From Peristeroidobacter agariperforans (GTDB lineage Bacteria; Pseudomonadota; Gammaproteobacteria; Steroidobacterales; Steroidobacteraceae): DNA of 64,000 nucleotides. The notes beneath the pieces are model-generated. The model did not search any database and was not told the DNA's origin. It saw only the letters and a program-made list of their open reading frames with translations. The stretch is from positions 2,997,244-3,061,243 of the forward strand of contig NZ_RYFW01000001.1 of assembly GCF_004138335.1 (NCBI RefSeq). The letters are read 5' to 3'. The stretch's first letter is position 1; the number at the start of each line of letters is the position of its first letter. Positions 16,805 through 25,262 of the stretch are shown piece after piece. The translations under genes and the position numbers were made by a program.

Positions 16805-16838
16805 AGGCTCGTGCTTCACCCAATCGGAGGATCTGAAG

Positions 16839-17129
16839 ATGATGTCCAGAATCCTGATCGTGTCGGCGACGGCATTGCTGACACTGACGACCGCCTATGC
16901 CAATGACGACGATAAGCACACCGACAAGCAAGCCAGCGCGACCTTCAAGGCCATGGATGCCGATCGCGACGATCGCCTGACTCAGAACGAGGTGTCCGGC
17001 GATCCGACGCTGGCTCAGAACTTCACGGCACTGGACCGCGATTCGGACGGCTACTTGAGCAAGAAGGAGTACACGGCGGCGGCCGGCAAGGACCACACGA
17101 AGACTGAGAAGGAGCAGCGTCCTTATTGA
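16839..17129 (+). CDS. Exported EF-hand calcium-binding protein
   Basis: A 96-residue protein with a 21-residue signal peptide (cut after AYA) and two EF-hand loops at 40-51 (D-D-D-R-E type) and 66-77 (D-D-D-Y-E type), both with all acidic calcium ligands. A short charged tail follows. It should bind calcium in the periplasm. CGGAGG eight bases upstream supports ATG 16839. It follows the CBS gene by 34 nt and may be cotranscribed with it. Confidence 0.85.
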   Translation: MMSRILIVSATALLTLTTAYANDDDKHTDKQASATFKAMDADRDDRLTQNEVSGDPTLAQNFTALDRDSDGYLSKKEYTAAAGKDHTKTEKEQRPY

Positions 17130-17189
17130 TGGAGCAGATCTCGCGGTGAGGGTGGCGCACGGAAAGTGCAAGCGAAACTGAGATTCGTA

Positions 17190-17240
17190 CATTGTGAGGC
17201 GGCAGCGCGGCGGTCGACCTAGCGCCGCCGTTTCACAATG
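17190..17240. repeat. Long interrupted inverted repeat (terminator or element relic)
   Basis: CATTGTGAGGCGGC at 17190-17203 pairs with GCCGCC-GT-TTCACAATG at 17224-17240, giving a 14-bp stem with a small bulge and a 20-nt loop. It lies between the intact EF-hand gene and the block of decayed genes. It could terminate the EF-hand transcript, although no U-run follows, or it could be an inverted-repeat remnant of a mobile or REP-like element. Confidence 0.6.
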
Positions 17241-17256
17241 AGATCGATTCCAGCGC

Positions 17257-17470
17257 ATGGCCACCCTCATCGGCGGCATCGGTGTTTCGCACACCCCGAC
17301 CATTGGTTTCGCACACGACCGGGGATTACGGGAGAGGCCGCCTGGCGGCCCATCTTTCAGGATCTCGACGTGGTGCGCGACTGGCTGGTCGCGGCCCGGC
17401 CGGACGCCATGGTGGTGATCTTCAACGATCACGTCACCTCGTTTTTCTTCGATCATTACTCGGCTTTCAC
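17257..17470 (+). pseudogene. Fragment of LigB-type extradiol dioxygenase (protocatechuate 4,5-dioxygenase beta/gallate dioxygenase family)
   Basis: ATG 17257 opens a reading frame whose first 21 residues (IGGIGVSHTPTIGFAHD region) match the N-terminus of the LigB family, including the conserved metal-ligand His region. About 65 bases later homology jumps to another frame, where WRPIFQDLD and VIFNDHVTSFFFDHYSAF continue the same family, so there is a one-base indel near 17320-17330. Homology ends near 17470, about 70 residues in, where a receptor fragment begins. Intact family members are around 280 residues or longer. The gene cannot make a working enzyme. Confidence 0.75.
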
Positions 17471-17471
17471 A

Positions 17472-17953
17472 CTCCACGCTGCTGCTGGATGACCTGCTGG
17501 TCAATACGCTGGACTTTGCGTGCCGCGACGGCGTGTGCGGCGAAAGTAACAACCTGGAGATGAACGACACCTTCAGTCAGGAGTTCCGCCTGACCTCACC
17601 GGGCGGCGGCTTCTTCGATTACCTGCTCGGCCTGTACTACTACGACTCCGCGGTGGAGCGCGATGTGACGATCGCGGGCGTGCGCTCTAACATTGCGGGC
17701 AACGTGAGCTTCCCGACGCCGGCTTCGGTCGTCGTCAATCGTGCGACGGCTTATGTGCTCGCGGACATGCTCACCAAAGTCGATACCGTCAACAAAGCGG
17801 TGTTTGGCAACCTCAACGTTCGCCCGGTCGATGACCTGACCTTGACCGCAGGTTTCCGTTATCTGCTCGGTGGGCGGCGGCGGAGCGGTAGCCGAGTCGA
17901 TTCCACGCGACTTCGATCGCTACTTCGGCATGACGCTGTCGGTGGGCTTTTGA
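17472..17953 (+). pseudogene. C-terminal remnant of a TonB-dependent receptor
   Basis: The frame through 17533 reads LEMNDTFSQEFRLTSP, GGGFFDYLLGLYYYDS and VFGNLNVRPVDDLTLTAGFRY, all typical of the beta-barrel of oxygen- or aromatic-type TBDRs. Near 17870-17880 a frame change in a run of GGC repeats leads to YFGMTLSVGF and a stop at 17951-17953, the normal barrel end with terminal Phe. Signal peptide, plug and most of the barrel are missing. The fragment abuts the LigB remnant directly, which points to an internal deletion that fused two genes of one former locus. Confidence 0.75.
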
Positions 17954-18419
17954 TGGAGCAACTCGAGCGTGAGCTCACGACGCGGGCCGGCGTGATCGCC
18001 GGTCTGGTCGGCGGCATCGTCATCTGGATCTATGAAGCGGCAGTCTGGGTCGCGCGCAGAACCTGATGCCACTGGCCGGAATTCCACGCAATGCCACCGG
18101 GCTGGTATTTGGCAAGCAGATACAGGAATCGCTCGGATGGATCGCCTACCTCGTCGGCGCCGGGATCCATTTCCGGTTCTCGATCGCCTGGGGCGTGTTG
18201 TTCGCGTGGCTGTGGCCGTATTTCCGCGAGCGCGGTTACGAGGCAACATTTCTAGCATTGATCTATGCCGTAATAGCATGGATCGTGATGCACGCGGCCA
18301 TCATGCTGGCCTCCGACAATCACCCGGACGACTTCGATCCCGTGGTGATCATCGGCGGTTTTATGTCGCACTTCTTCACGATCCCGTTGGCGCTGATCGT
18401 GAAGCGTCGCCTGGGCTGA
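17953..18419 (+). pseudogene. YagU/DUF1440-like membrane protein, frameshifted
   Basis: Two frames together give a protein of about 155 residues. Frame one (ATG 17953 to 18066) encodes a start followed by a GLVGGIVIWIYEA membrane helix. A one-base shift near 18050-18060 leads into the second frame, which runs from before ATG 18066 to 18419 with FSIAWGVLFAWLWPYFRERG, a membrane helix near VIAWIVMHAA and a C-terminal helix. The layout resembles YagU-type inner-membrane proteins. Either the gene is broken or only the 117-residue distal part is made from ATG 18066. Family assignment is moderate. Confidence 0.55.
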
Positions 18420-19177
18420 GACGCTTGCGCTCCCGGTATTTGCTGGGCGACTCGTTGCAGATGCGGGTGAAAAAGCGGGGGAAATAGGCGGGATCCTGAA
18501 AGCCCAGCCAATAGGCGGCCTGCGCGACGGTCCAGCCTTCGGGATAGCGCCGCTCCATTTATTCGCGGAATTCCCGCACCAGCGCGGCGTTTCCGCTGGT
18601 GTTCTGGCGGAGCGCAGTGGCGGTTTCGCCGCGCCGGAGGATTGCAACCAGGACAGTGAGCAGGCAGGCTTCGGCCGCGATCACGTTGCCGGCCGCTTGA
18701 CCGTCGAGCTCACGGTCGAGCCGTAACCGGGCGCTGCGAATATCGGATGTTTCTTCGTCGTCGACGGCCAGCGACAGGATGCGAGGCTCGCTCCATACGG
18801 CGCGCAGCTCGGGCATGCGGTCGAGCAGACTGCGCAGGTAGGTTCGGCGACGGTGAGTACCCAGCCGTCCGAATCCATGCCATAGTCGAAGCCGTGCACC
18901 GTGTTGACCGGCACGATGAGCACGCTGGGACTCGCGAATGGCCGGCGATCGGTTTCACTGTCATGAGCCCAGCGCCGCCGCGCACGAATACGATTTGACC
19001 GAAATGCGGATGGCTGTGCGGCTCGATGCGCCAGCCGTTGGCGCGGCAGCGGTCGGCCAACGGCTCCACGTTGACGAACCAGTCGCCGGCGCCGCTCGCC
19101 ACCTCTCCGTACAGGTGATAGCGGGGAACCGTTGCGCCTTCGGTCCGCCCGACGAATCGAACTGCCGGACATGGCAA
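18420..19177 (-). pseudogene. AraC family regulator, PobR-like, inactivated
   Basis: Pieces of one AraC-type regulator lie in three frames on the minus strand. The N-terminal cupin region (PRYHLYGE and WRIEPHSHPHFGQIVFVRGG) reads from 19177. After a shift near 18930 the segment LIVPVNTVHGFDYGMDSDGW continues in a second frame, and after another shift near 18830 the linker (SLLDRMPELRAVW) is in a third. An in-frame TAA near 18557 then interrupts the HTH, after which EGWTVAQAAYWLGFQDPAYFPRFF completes the DNA-binding domain. Two frameshifts and a nonsense codon make it non-functional. PobR-type regulators control 4-hydroxybenzoate or protocatechuate genes, matching the LigB fragment nearby. Confidence 0.75.
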
Positions 19178-19287
19178 TTCCGGAACGAGTTGGGCAGCAT
19201 GGCATAGCTTGCATGGCGCAAGAGGAACTTGCAGCGCCGGGGGGCGCGCTTCAGGGCTTTGTTCACTGAAGACAATCAGGGGTTTGC

Positions 19288-20601
19288 ATGTCTGAAAGAC
19301 AATCGGCGTTCGGGCCGGGTCGATATCGTTGGCTAGTCGTCGCGCTGCTGTTCGTGGCCATGATCATCAACTACATCGATCGTCAGATGATCGGTGTGTT
19401 GAAGCCCGGTTATCTGCAACCGGAGTTTGGCTGGAGCGAGCGCGACTACGCGAACATCGTCACCTGGTTCCAGGCGGCGTATGCGTTGTCCTATCTGTTC
19501 TTCGGCAGGTTCGTCGATCGCATCGGCGCCAAATGGGGCATGGGAGTTGCGTTCACGCTCTGGACGATCGCGCATATCTCACACGCGGCGGCTCGCAATC
19601 TCACGCACTTCATCATGGTGCGTGTCCTGCTCGGCGTGGGTGAGGGCGGCGGCTTCCCGTCGAGCATCAAGGCCGTCACCGAGTGGTTCCCCAAGAAGGA
19701 GCGTGCGCTCGCGACCGGCATTTTCAACGCCGGCACCAACATCGGCGCGATCCTGACGCCGCTGATCGTCCCCTTCATCGTCGTCGACCTGGCAATGGGC
19801 TGGCGCGCCAGCTTTGTCATCGTCGGTGTGGCAACGCTGCTGTGGCTGCCTGCCTGGTGGATGCTGTACACGGCGCCGCGCGAGAACAAACATGTGACAC
19901 CGGGCGAGCTGGCGCTGATCGAGAGCGATCCGCCCGACGTGGGCCCGAAGATGCCGTGGACGCAGGTCGTGCGCATGCGCCAGACCTGGGCCTACGCGCT
20001 CGGCAAATTCCTCATCGACCCGGTGTGGTGGATGTTTCTGTTCTGGCTGCCGGACTTCCTGTCGCGCACGCGCGGCCTCGATCTGAAGTCGTTCGGCATA
20101 CCCATCGTGGCGATCTATCTCGCCTCCGACGTGGGCTCGGTCGCGGGTGGCTGGTTGTCCTCTCGAATGCTAGCGCGTGGCAGCTCTCTGGCCCGTGCAC
20201 GCAAGACGGCAATGTTGGTGTGCGCGCTGTGCGCCTTGCCGATCGTCTTCGCGACCAAGGTCGAGAGCTTGTGGGCGGCTGTTGCGCTCATCGGCCTCGC
20301 CACCGCCGCACACCAGGGTTTCTCTGCAAACCTCTACACGCTTCCCGGCGACGTCTTCCCGCGCTCCGCGGTGGGCACGGTCATCGGCATCGGCGGCATG
20401 CTGGGCGGTATCGGCGGAATGTTCTTTGCTCAGTTCGTCGGCCAGGTATTGCAGACCGTCGGCGACTACACGCCGATCTTCATGGTCTGCGGCTCGGTTT
20501 ACCTGATCGCGCTGCTGGTGGTGCACTGGCTGGCGCCGGGGTACCGGCCGGTGGATCAAACCGGCGCGGCGGATTACAGGCCGGCCGAGCAAACGCAGTA
20601 A
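19288..20601 (+). CDS. MFS transporter, hexuronate/ACS family type
   Basis: A 437-residue protein with twelve predicted membrane helices. It has NYIDRQMIGVLKP after helix 1, GRFVDRIGAKWGM in the loop 2-3 signature and RVLLGVGEGGGFP in helix 4, all shared with the ExuT-like carboxylate transporters; it is a paralogue of the transporter at 11316. The C-terminal 20 residues are a hydrophilic tail. It is intact although it sits beside a decayed aromatic locus, so either it is the survivor of that locus or it serves another pathway. Substrate is unknown; a sugar acid or aromatic acid are both possible. Confidence 0.88.
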   Translation: MSERQSAFGPGRYRWLVVALLFVAMIINYIDRQMIGVLKPGYLQPEFGWSERDYANIVTWFQAAYALSYLFFGRFVDRIGAKWGMGVAFTLWTIAHISHAAARNLTHFIMVRVLLGVGEGGGFPSSIKAVTEWFPKKERALATGIFNAGTNIGAILTPLIVPFIVVDLAMGWRASFVIVGVATLLWLPAWWMLYTAPRENKHVTPGELALIESDPPDVGPKMPWTQVVRMRQTWAYALGKFLIDPVWWMFLFWLPDFLSRTRGLDLKSFGIPIVAIYLASDVGSVAGGWLSSRMLARGSSLARARKTAMLVCALCALPIVFATKVESLWAAVALIGLATAAHQGFSANLYTLPGDVFPRSAVGTVIGIGGMLGGIGGMFFAQFVGQVLQTVGDYTPIFMVCGSVYLIALLVVHWLAPGYRPVDQTGAADYRPAEQTQ

Positions 20602-20618
20602 CCAGGCACTCGAGTTGT

Positions 20619-20657
20619 CGCTGCGATCACGCTCGACGAGCAGCGTCGATCGCAGCG
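20619..20657. terminator. Inverted repeat at convergent gene ends, possible bidirectional terminator
   Basis: CGCTGCGATC at 20619-20628 and GATCGCAGCG at 20648-20657 are perfect 10-bp arms around a 19-nt loop that itself holds CGCTCGACGAGCAGCG. The repeat covers the end of the MocR-type gene and follows the MFS gene by 17 bp. No U-run is present, so termination is only likely. Confidence 0.4.
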
Positions 20658-22099
20658 GCAAGTTGCCACATGCTGGCTCGGATCGCCGCCGGCTTGCAGG
20701 CGCCGAAGCCCAATAGCAATCCGTTCTGACTCGGGCCGCTCCCATAGTGATATGCAGAGAGCGGCACGACTTCGACCTTGCGTGCGGCCGCCTGAGTGCA
20801 GACGCGCTCGGCATCGACTCCCTCGAGCTCCGCAACGGCGTGCAAGCCGGAGTGAACGGGTCGAAGGCGCAGGGCGGCGCCGGTGCGGTCGATGGACGTG
20901 CGCAGTGCGTGCAAGCGCTCCGCATACTCTTGCTGCATGCGACGGACGTGTCGCTGATAGTGACCGCGCGTGATGAATTCCGAGAGGATGAGTTGTTCCA
21001 GCAGCGGTGGATGAACATCGCTCGCGACTCGCGCCGTAACGAAGCCATCCACGATGTCGCTCGGCACGATCAGGAAGCCCAGCCGCAGCGCTGGAAACAA
21101 AGTCTTGCTGAACGACCCGGCGTAGATGACACGGCCGTCGGGGTCGAGGGCGTGCAAGCAGGGCAGCGGGCGAGTGTCGTAATGGAAGATGCAGTCGTAG
21201 TCGTCTTCCAGGATCCACGCCAGCGATTCGCTGGCCCAGGCCAGCAGCGCGTGCCGTCGCGCCAGGCTCATGGGCATGCCGAGCGGAAATTGATGTGACG
21301 GTGTCACATACGCGAGGCGGACGCGACTGCTGTCAGGCGTCGAGCGATCGATGATCATGCCTTCGCGATCTAGCGGCACGCACACAGCTTTGGCGCCGGC
21401 CGAGAGCAGGGCGCTGTGTGCGCCCGGATAACCGGGATCTTCGATCCATACGGCATCGCCGACATCGAGCAGCAGATGAAACACGAGATCGATGCCGCGT
21501 TGAGCGCCGGCGACGACCAGCACTTGCTCCGGATCGCAACTGGTCCCTCGCGAGCGCATCTGTTCGGCGATCGCTTCGCGTAAGCGACGCAGCCCGGACA
21601 GTCGCGAGTAATCCAAGCGCGCGGGCGACAACGAGCGGACGCACTGGCGCGCGATCTGCGACCAGAGTCGGACAGGAAACAAATCGACTGCTGGTGTGCC
21701 CACTCGAAATGGCCGGGGCGGCAAAGGCGAACGTCGATCGACAGGGCGGGTGCGCGCCAGAGATCGGCCGCGCGCTGAGAGCAATGGATGTTTCATTGTC
21801 GACGCCGTCGCTACGACGCGCAGAGCAGGTCGCCGGTCCGGCAACTCCTTCGCGATATAGATGCCGGAGCCTGGCCTCGGCACGAGGTAACCTTCGGCCT
21901 TGAGTTGCTCGAACGCCAGCAGCACGGTGGTGCGCGAGACGCCCAGATCGACCGCCAGGGTGCGCGTCGAAGGCAGGCGGCTGTCGGTGGGCAGCAGGCC
22001 CTCGACGATCGAGCGGCGAATACAGAAATAGATCTGCTCCTGCAGTGTCTGGCCGAGCGAGGGTTCGATGCGCAGGGGCAGTGTGACCGTCTTGACCAT
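20627..22099 (-). CDS. MocR/PdxR family regulator (GntR HTH fused to aminotransferase-like domain)
   Basis: A 490-residue protein with a GntR winged helix at about 12-80 (SRLPSTRTLAVDLGVSRTTVLLAFEQL), a short linker and a fold-type I aminotransferase domain from about 125. The PLP-binding lysine is K332 in GSFSKTLFP. MocR regulators use PLP as cofactor or effector to control vitamin B6, GABA, taurine or other amino-acid genes. ATG 22099 is chosen because AAGGA lies nine bases upstream; the GTG at 22126 has no site. It faces the MFS gene convergently, and no obvious target operon is divergent from it. Confidence 0.9.
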   Translation of the reverse strand: MVKTVTLPLRIEPSLGQTLQEQIYFCIRRSIVEGLLPTDSRLPSTRTLAVDLGVSRTTVLLAFEQLKAEGYLVPRPGSGIYIAKELPDRRPALRVVATASTMKHPLLSARGRSLARTRPVDRRSPLPPRPFRVGTPAVDLFPVRLWSQIARQCVRSLSPARLDYSRLSGLRRLREAIAEQMRSRGTSCDPEQVLVVAGAQRGIDLVFHLLLDVGDAVWIEDPGYPGAHSALLSAGAKAVCVPLDREGMIIDRSTPDSSRVRLAYVTPSHQFPLGMPMSLARRHALLAWASESLAWILEDDYDCIFHYDTRPLPCLHALDPDGRVIYAGSFSKTLFPALRLGFLIVPSDIVDGFVTARVASDVHPPLLEQLILSEFITRGHYQRHVRRMQQEYAERLHALRTSIDRTGAALRLRPVHSGLHAVAELEGVDAERVCTQAAARKVEVVPLSAYHYGSGPSQNGLLLGFGACKPAAIRASMWQLAAAIDAARRA

Positions 22100-22130
22100 G
22101 ACGCGCATTCCTTGGCGTTGGCGCACACAG

Positions 22131-22162
22131 AAGCACCGACTCCGTCGCTGGAGTCGGTGCTT
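22131..22162 (-). terminator. Perfect 13-bp stem-loop terminator after the GDSL hydrolase gene
   Basis: AAGCACCGACTCC at 22131-22143 and GGAGTCGGTGCTT at 22150-22162 form a perfect stem with a 6-nt loop, 24 nt after the stop of the leftward hydrolase gene. The U-run on the minus strand is poor, but the + strand side is followed by GTTT. It separates the hydrolase from the MocR-type gene. Confidence 0.65.
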
Positions 22163-22186
22163 GTTTCCTATGTGCTCATCTTGAGA

Positions 22187-23464
22187 TCAGCGCAGGGAAA
22201 GCGCAATCGCGCGGGCCATGGCTTCGTGTCCGGCGTCATTCGGGTGAATGCCGTCGCCCGAGTCATACGCAGGCAGAAGTTGCAGGGGATTGCTCGGGTC
22301 GCGCAGCGCTACGTCGTACTCCACGACCGCGTCGAACTGTCGGCTGGTGCGGATCCACTGATTCACGGCCTGGCGTTTGGCTTCGTTCTCCGGCGTGTGG
22401 ACATTGGGGAACGGGGTGCTGGCGTTCGGTGGAATCGTGGCGCCGTAGACACGCAGCCCGCCCAGTCGAGCGCGGCGGACCAATTGTTTCAAGCCAGCGA
22501 TGATCTGGTCGGCGCTGACGATCTCTTCGGGAACACCGAAGGCGGTGGGGAAGATGATGTCGACGTAGCCCAGTTCGATCACCACCTGATTGACGCCAGT
22601 GGCATTCAGCACTTCACGATCGAACCGCGCCAGGCCTTTCGGACCGCAGGTATCGAACAGCAAGCGTCCGCAGCCGGTCCCTTGATTCAGCACGGCCAAT
22701 CGTCCAGGGCCGACCGGCGGATTGTACCAACGTGACAACACGTCGCTGACCCGGCGGTTCGCATCGCGTGTCGTGGTCGAACCTTCACTGATCGAGTCGC
22801 CGATGATCGCAAGTCCATCGACACTTCTCGAGGAGAGCACTTCGACGAACGTCAGGACATAGCGCGACACCGACGTGTCGTCCTGAACGGGCAGGTCGAC
22901 CGCATCGCTGAAGTTGCCCGGTGCGGAGGTGTACGCAGTTTGATTGGCATTCTCGTGATAGGTCACGAAGCCGGTGTTCTGCGGGAAATACAAGCTGATC
23001 GCGAGCCTTGCGTTCGATGGCACGGCGAAGTTGACGGGATCGCTGAATGCCGCCGCACCCTCCGGAATCACGACAGAGGCCTGTCCACGGAATGTCAGCG
23101 CGCGATCCGTGCCCGGCACGGTCGAAGCGCCGGTGGATTGAACTGCAACGTGCGCGGCGCCAACGATCAAAGCACCGACGCCGTATTCGTTCGATAGTTT
23201 TATCCGCACACGACTGCCGCCGACGCTGACAGGAATGATCTGCCGCACCGTCTGGTTGTCGAACGATCGCGAGCCCGCACCGAGCGCCGAACCATGCGCC
23301 ATCGGCGGAACACTCCACGTCGCCACCCATCGCGGGCCATCGAAGTCGGCGGACGCTGGCTCTATCGTTTGCGCGCTGACCGCAGCGATGCTGGCAAGAC
23401 CGACGAGTACGCCGGCCGCCGCTCGCATCAGCTGTCGACGCGACCACTCTGTTACTTTCTTCAT
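22187..23464 (-). CDS. Exported SGNH/GDSL-type hydrolase
   Basis: A 425-residue protein. Residues 1-33 resemble a Tat signal peptide (SRRQLMR followed by a hydrophobic run ending in VSAQ). The SGNH blocks are visible: GDSISEG (nucleophile Ser), a Gly in the TGCG region, and DGIHPNDAGH with the Asp and His of the triad. About 200 residues precede the GDS block, a beta-rich N-terminal domain found in secreted esterases of this type. The expected role is an extracytoplasmic esterase or acetylhydrolase on polysaccharide or lipid esters. AGGAGG six bases upstream fixes ATG 23464. Confidence 0.85.
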   Translation of the reverse strand: MKKVTEWSRRQLMRAAAGVLVGLASIAAVSAQTIEPASADFDGPRWVATWSVPPMAHGSALGAGSRSFDNQTVRQIIPVSVGGSRVRIKLSNEYGVGALIVGAAHVAVQSTGASTVPGTDRALTFRGQASVVIPEGAAAFSDPVNFAVPSNARLAISLYFPQNTGFVTYHENANQTAYTSAPGNFSDAVDLPVQDDTSVSRYVLTFVEVLSSRSVDGLAIIGDSISEGSTTTRDANRRVSDVLSRWYNPPVGPGRLAVLNQGTGCGRLLFDTCGPKGLARFDREVLNATGVNQVVIELGYVDIIFPTAFGVPEEIVSADQIIAGLKQLVRRARLGGLRVYGATIPPNASTPFPNVHTPENEAKRQAVNQWIRTSRQFDAVVEYDVALRDPSNPLQLLPAYDSGDGIHPNDAGHEAMARAIALSLR

Positions 23465-23592
23465 GAGCAACCTCCTGTTTATCCGTTCCCTTCGCCGCGC
23501 AAAGTCTGCATACGCGAGCCGCCCCCGGGGTAGCTCCACTTCGATGCAGTCGGATAAAGCCAGTTAGGTACGCTCTGCCGGCGCACTCGCGA

Positions 23593-24123
23593 TCATTCTT
23601 CGTCGTCGCTCGGATAAGTGAGCTCGCCTTTGACGACGCGGGCCGGTGGCGTGTGCGTGTGAGGCGTTGCATGCGTGGCGTCGAGAATGTGGATGACCTC
23701 GATGCCGCGCAGGATCAGTACGTCGGCAATCAAGCGGCGGTGACAGCGCCACCACACGGCTTCGGCGCACATCAGCGTGGTACGTTCTTGTTTGGCGAGA
23801 TCGATCAGGTCCGCGAGTCCTTCCGCGAATTCCTCGGACGAGAGGTGATCTGCGTAGCCTCGAAACGAAGCATTGCGCCAGCCGGTGTTGGGCGAATTTT
23901 TATGAGTTCGCCGTCGGCCGCCCAGCTTTGGAAACCATCGATAGGCGATGCCCAGCCGCTCGAGATTTTTCGCCATGGTGTCCTGATCGAACTGCGGCAG
24001 ACGCCGCGAGCCGGGCAGCCGGCGCACGTCCGCGACCGCTTGCAGCTCATAGGCCTGCAGCAGGCTGACGAACTCGTCCCACGAATGGGTGGAATGACCG
24101 AGAGTCCAGACGGTGGTCTTCAC
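23593..24123 (-). CDS. DUF488 domain-containing protein
   Basis: A 176-residue protein with the DUF488 hallmarks: TLGHSTHSWDEF near the N-terminus, DVRRLPGSRRLPQFD, and CAEAVWWRCHRRLIAD with the conserved Cys and His residues. Function of the family is unknown, though a nucleic-acid or repair role has been suggested. The start is taken as GTG 24123 because the strand leading to GHST begins there; the longer frame to 24225 overlaps the divergent SMP-30 promoter. It is divergent from the SMP-30 gene. Confidence 0.82.
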   Translation of the reverse strand: MKTTVWTLGHSTHSWDEFVSLLQAYELQAVADVRRLPGSRRLPQFDQDTMAKNLERLGIAYRWFPKLGGRRRTHKNSPNTGWRNASFRGYADHLSSEEFAEGLADLIDLAKQERTTLMCAEAVWWRCHRRLIADVLILRGIEVIHILDATHATPHTHTPPARVVKGELTYPSDDEE

Positions 24124-24245
24124 TCTTGCCCCGTACCTCCGGATTCCAAACGGTGCAGAGCCGCTGCGGTTCCGAGCGATCGCCCTTGCGTCGGTCCCGC
24201 CCGGTAGCGGTATCATCCTGCCCAAAACCAGGAGGGGCCGATTCG

Positions 24246-25262
24246 ATGATCCGTCGTATATTGCTTGCGATACCCTTGGTGCTCGGTCTGTCGGTCGTGT
24301 CGGGAGAGGCGGTGATGGCGAAAGAGGTTCCGGTGCTCGGCAAGGTCGAGCGCCTCGATCCGGCGTTCGACAAGCTGGTCGAGCCGGGCGCCGCGATCGA
24401 GCTGCTCGCCGAGAAGAAGTTCGAGTGGTCGGAGGGCCCGATCTGGGATGCTCCCAACCGCCGTGTGCTGTTCTCGGATATCCCCCGGAACATGATTTGG
24501 GAATGGTCCGAGAGCGGTGGCCTGAACAAATTCCTGCAGCCGTCCGGCTACACCGGCAGCGAGCCGTTCACCGGCCGCGAGCCTGGCTCCAATGGCTTGA
24601 CCTTCAACAAGGCCGGCGAGCTGGTCATGTGCCAGCACGGCGATCGTCGCATCGCCAAGCTGAGCGGCGGCAAGTTCGTCACGCTGGCAGACAAATATCA
24701 GGGTAAGCGCCTCAACAGCCCCAACGACCTGGTGTTCAAGTCGAACGGCGACCTGTACTTCACCGATCCGCCGTATGGCTTGCCGAAGCAGGCGGACGAT
24801 CCGGGCAAAGAGCTGGGTTTCCAGGGCGTCTATCGATTGAACGCGCGTGGCGAGCTCACGCTGCTGACTCGCGAGCTGAGCCGGCCCAATGGACTTGCGT
24901 TCTCACCGGACGAGCAGACGCTGTACGTCGCCAACTCCGATCCGACCAGGGCGATCGTGATGGCTTATCCGGTCAAGAGCGACGGCACGCTCGGCGCGGG
25001 CAAAGTTTTCTTCGATGCGACCAAGGCGGCGCAGGAGAAGAAGCCGGGCCTGCCCGACGGCATGAAGGTCAGCCGCGATGGCACGCTGTGGGCCACCGGC
25101 CCGGGGGGCGTGCTCGTTTATTCGCCAGCCGGCAAACACCTGGGGACGCTTGCCACCGGCGTGCCGACGGCCAACCTGGCCTTCGGCGACGACGGCAGCA
25201 CGCTGTACATCACTGCAGATAAAAACCTGGTCCGCTTGCGGACGAAAGTGAAGGGCTGGTGA
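24246..25262 (+). CDS. Exported SMP-30/gluconolactonase family protein
   Basis: A 338-residue beta-propeller with an N-terminal signal peptide (1-25) ending in VMAKE. Metal-ligand positions are visible: E in WSEGPIWD, N in NSPNDLVF, N in RPNGLAF and D in LPDGMKV. Unlike the cytoplasmic lactonase at 3062-3994 this one is exported, so it probably opens a lactone in the periplasm. AGGAGG at 24231-24236 supports ATG 24246. Its last 53 bp overlap the 3-prime end of the convergent regulator gene, so the two coding regions share sequence on opposite strands. Confidence 0.88.
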   Translation: MIRRILLAIPLVLGLSVVSGEAVMAKEVPVLGKVERLDPAFDKLVEPGAAIELLAEKKFEWSEGPIWDAPNRRVLFSDIPRNMIWEWSESGGLNKFLQPSGYTGSEPFTGREPGSNGLTFNKAGELVMCQHGDRRIAKLSGGKFVTLADKYQGKRLNSPNDLVFKSNGDLYFTDPPYGLPKQADDPGKELGFQGVYRLNARGELTLLTRELSRPNGLAFSPDEQTLYVANSDPTRAIVMAYPVKSDGTLGAGKVFFDATKAAQEKKPGLPDGMKVSRDGTLWATGPGGVLVYSPAGKHLGTLATGVPTANLAFGDDGSTLYITADKNLVRLRTKVKGW

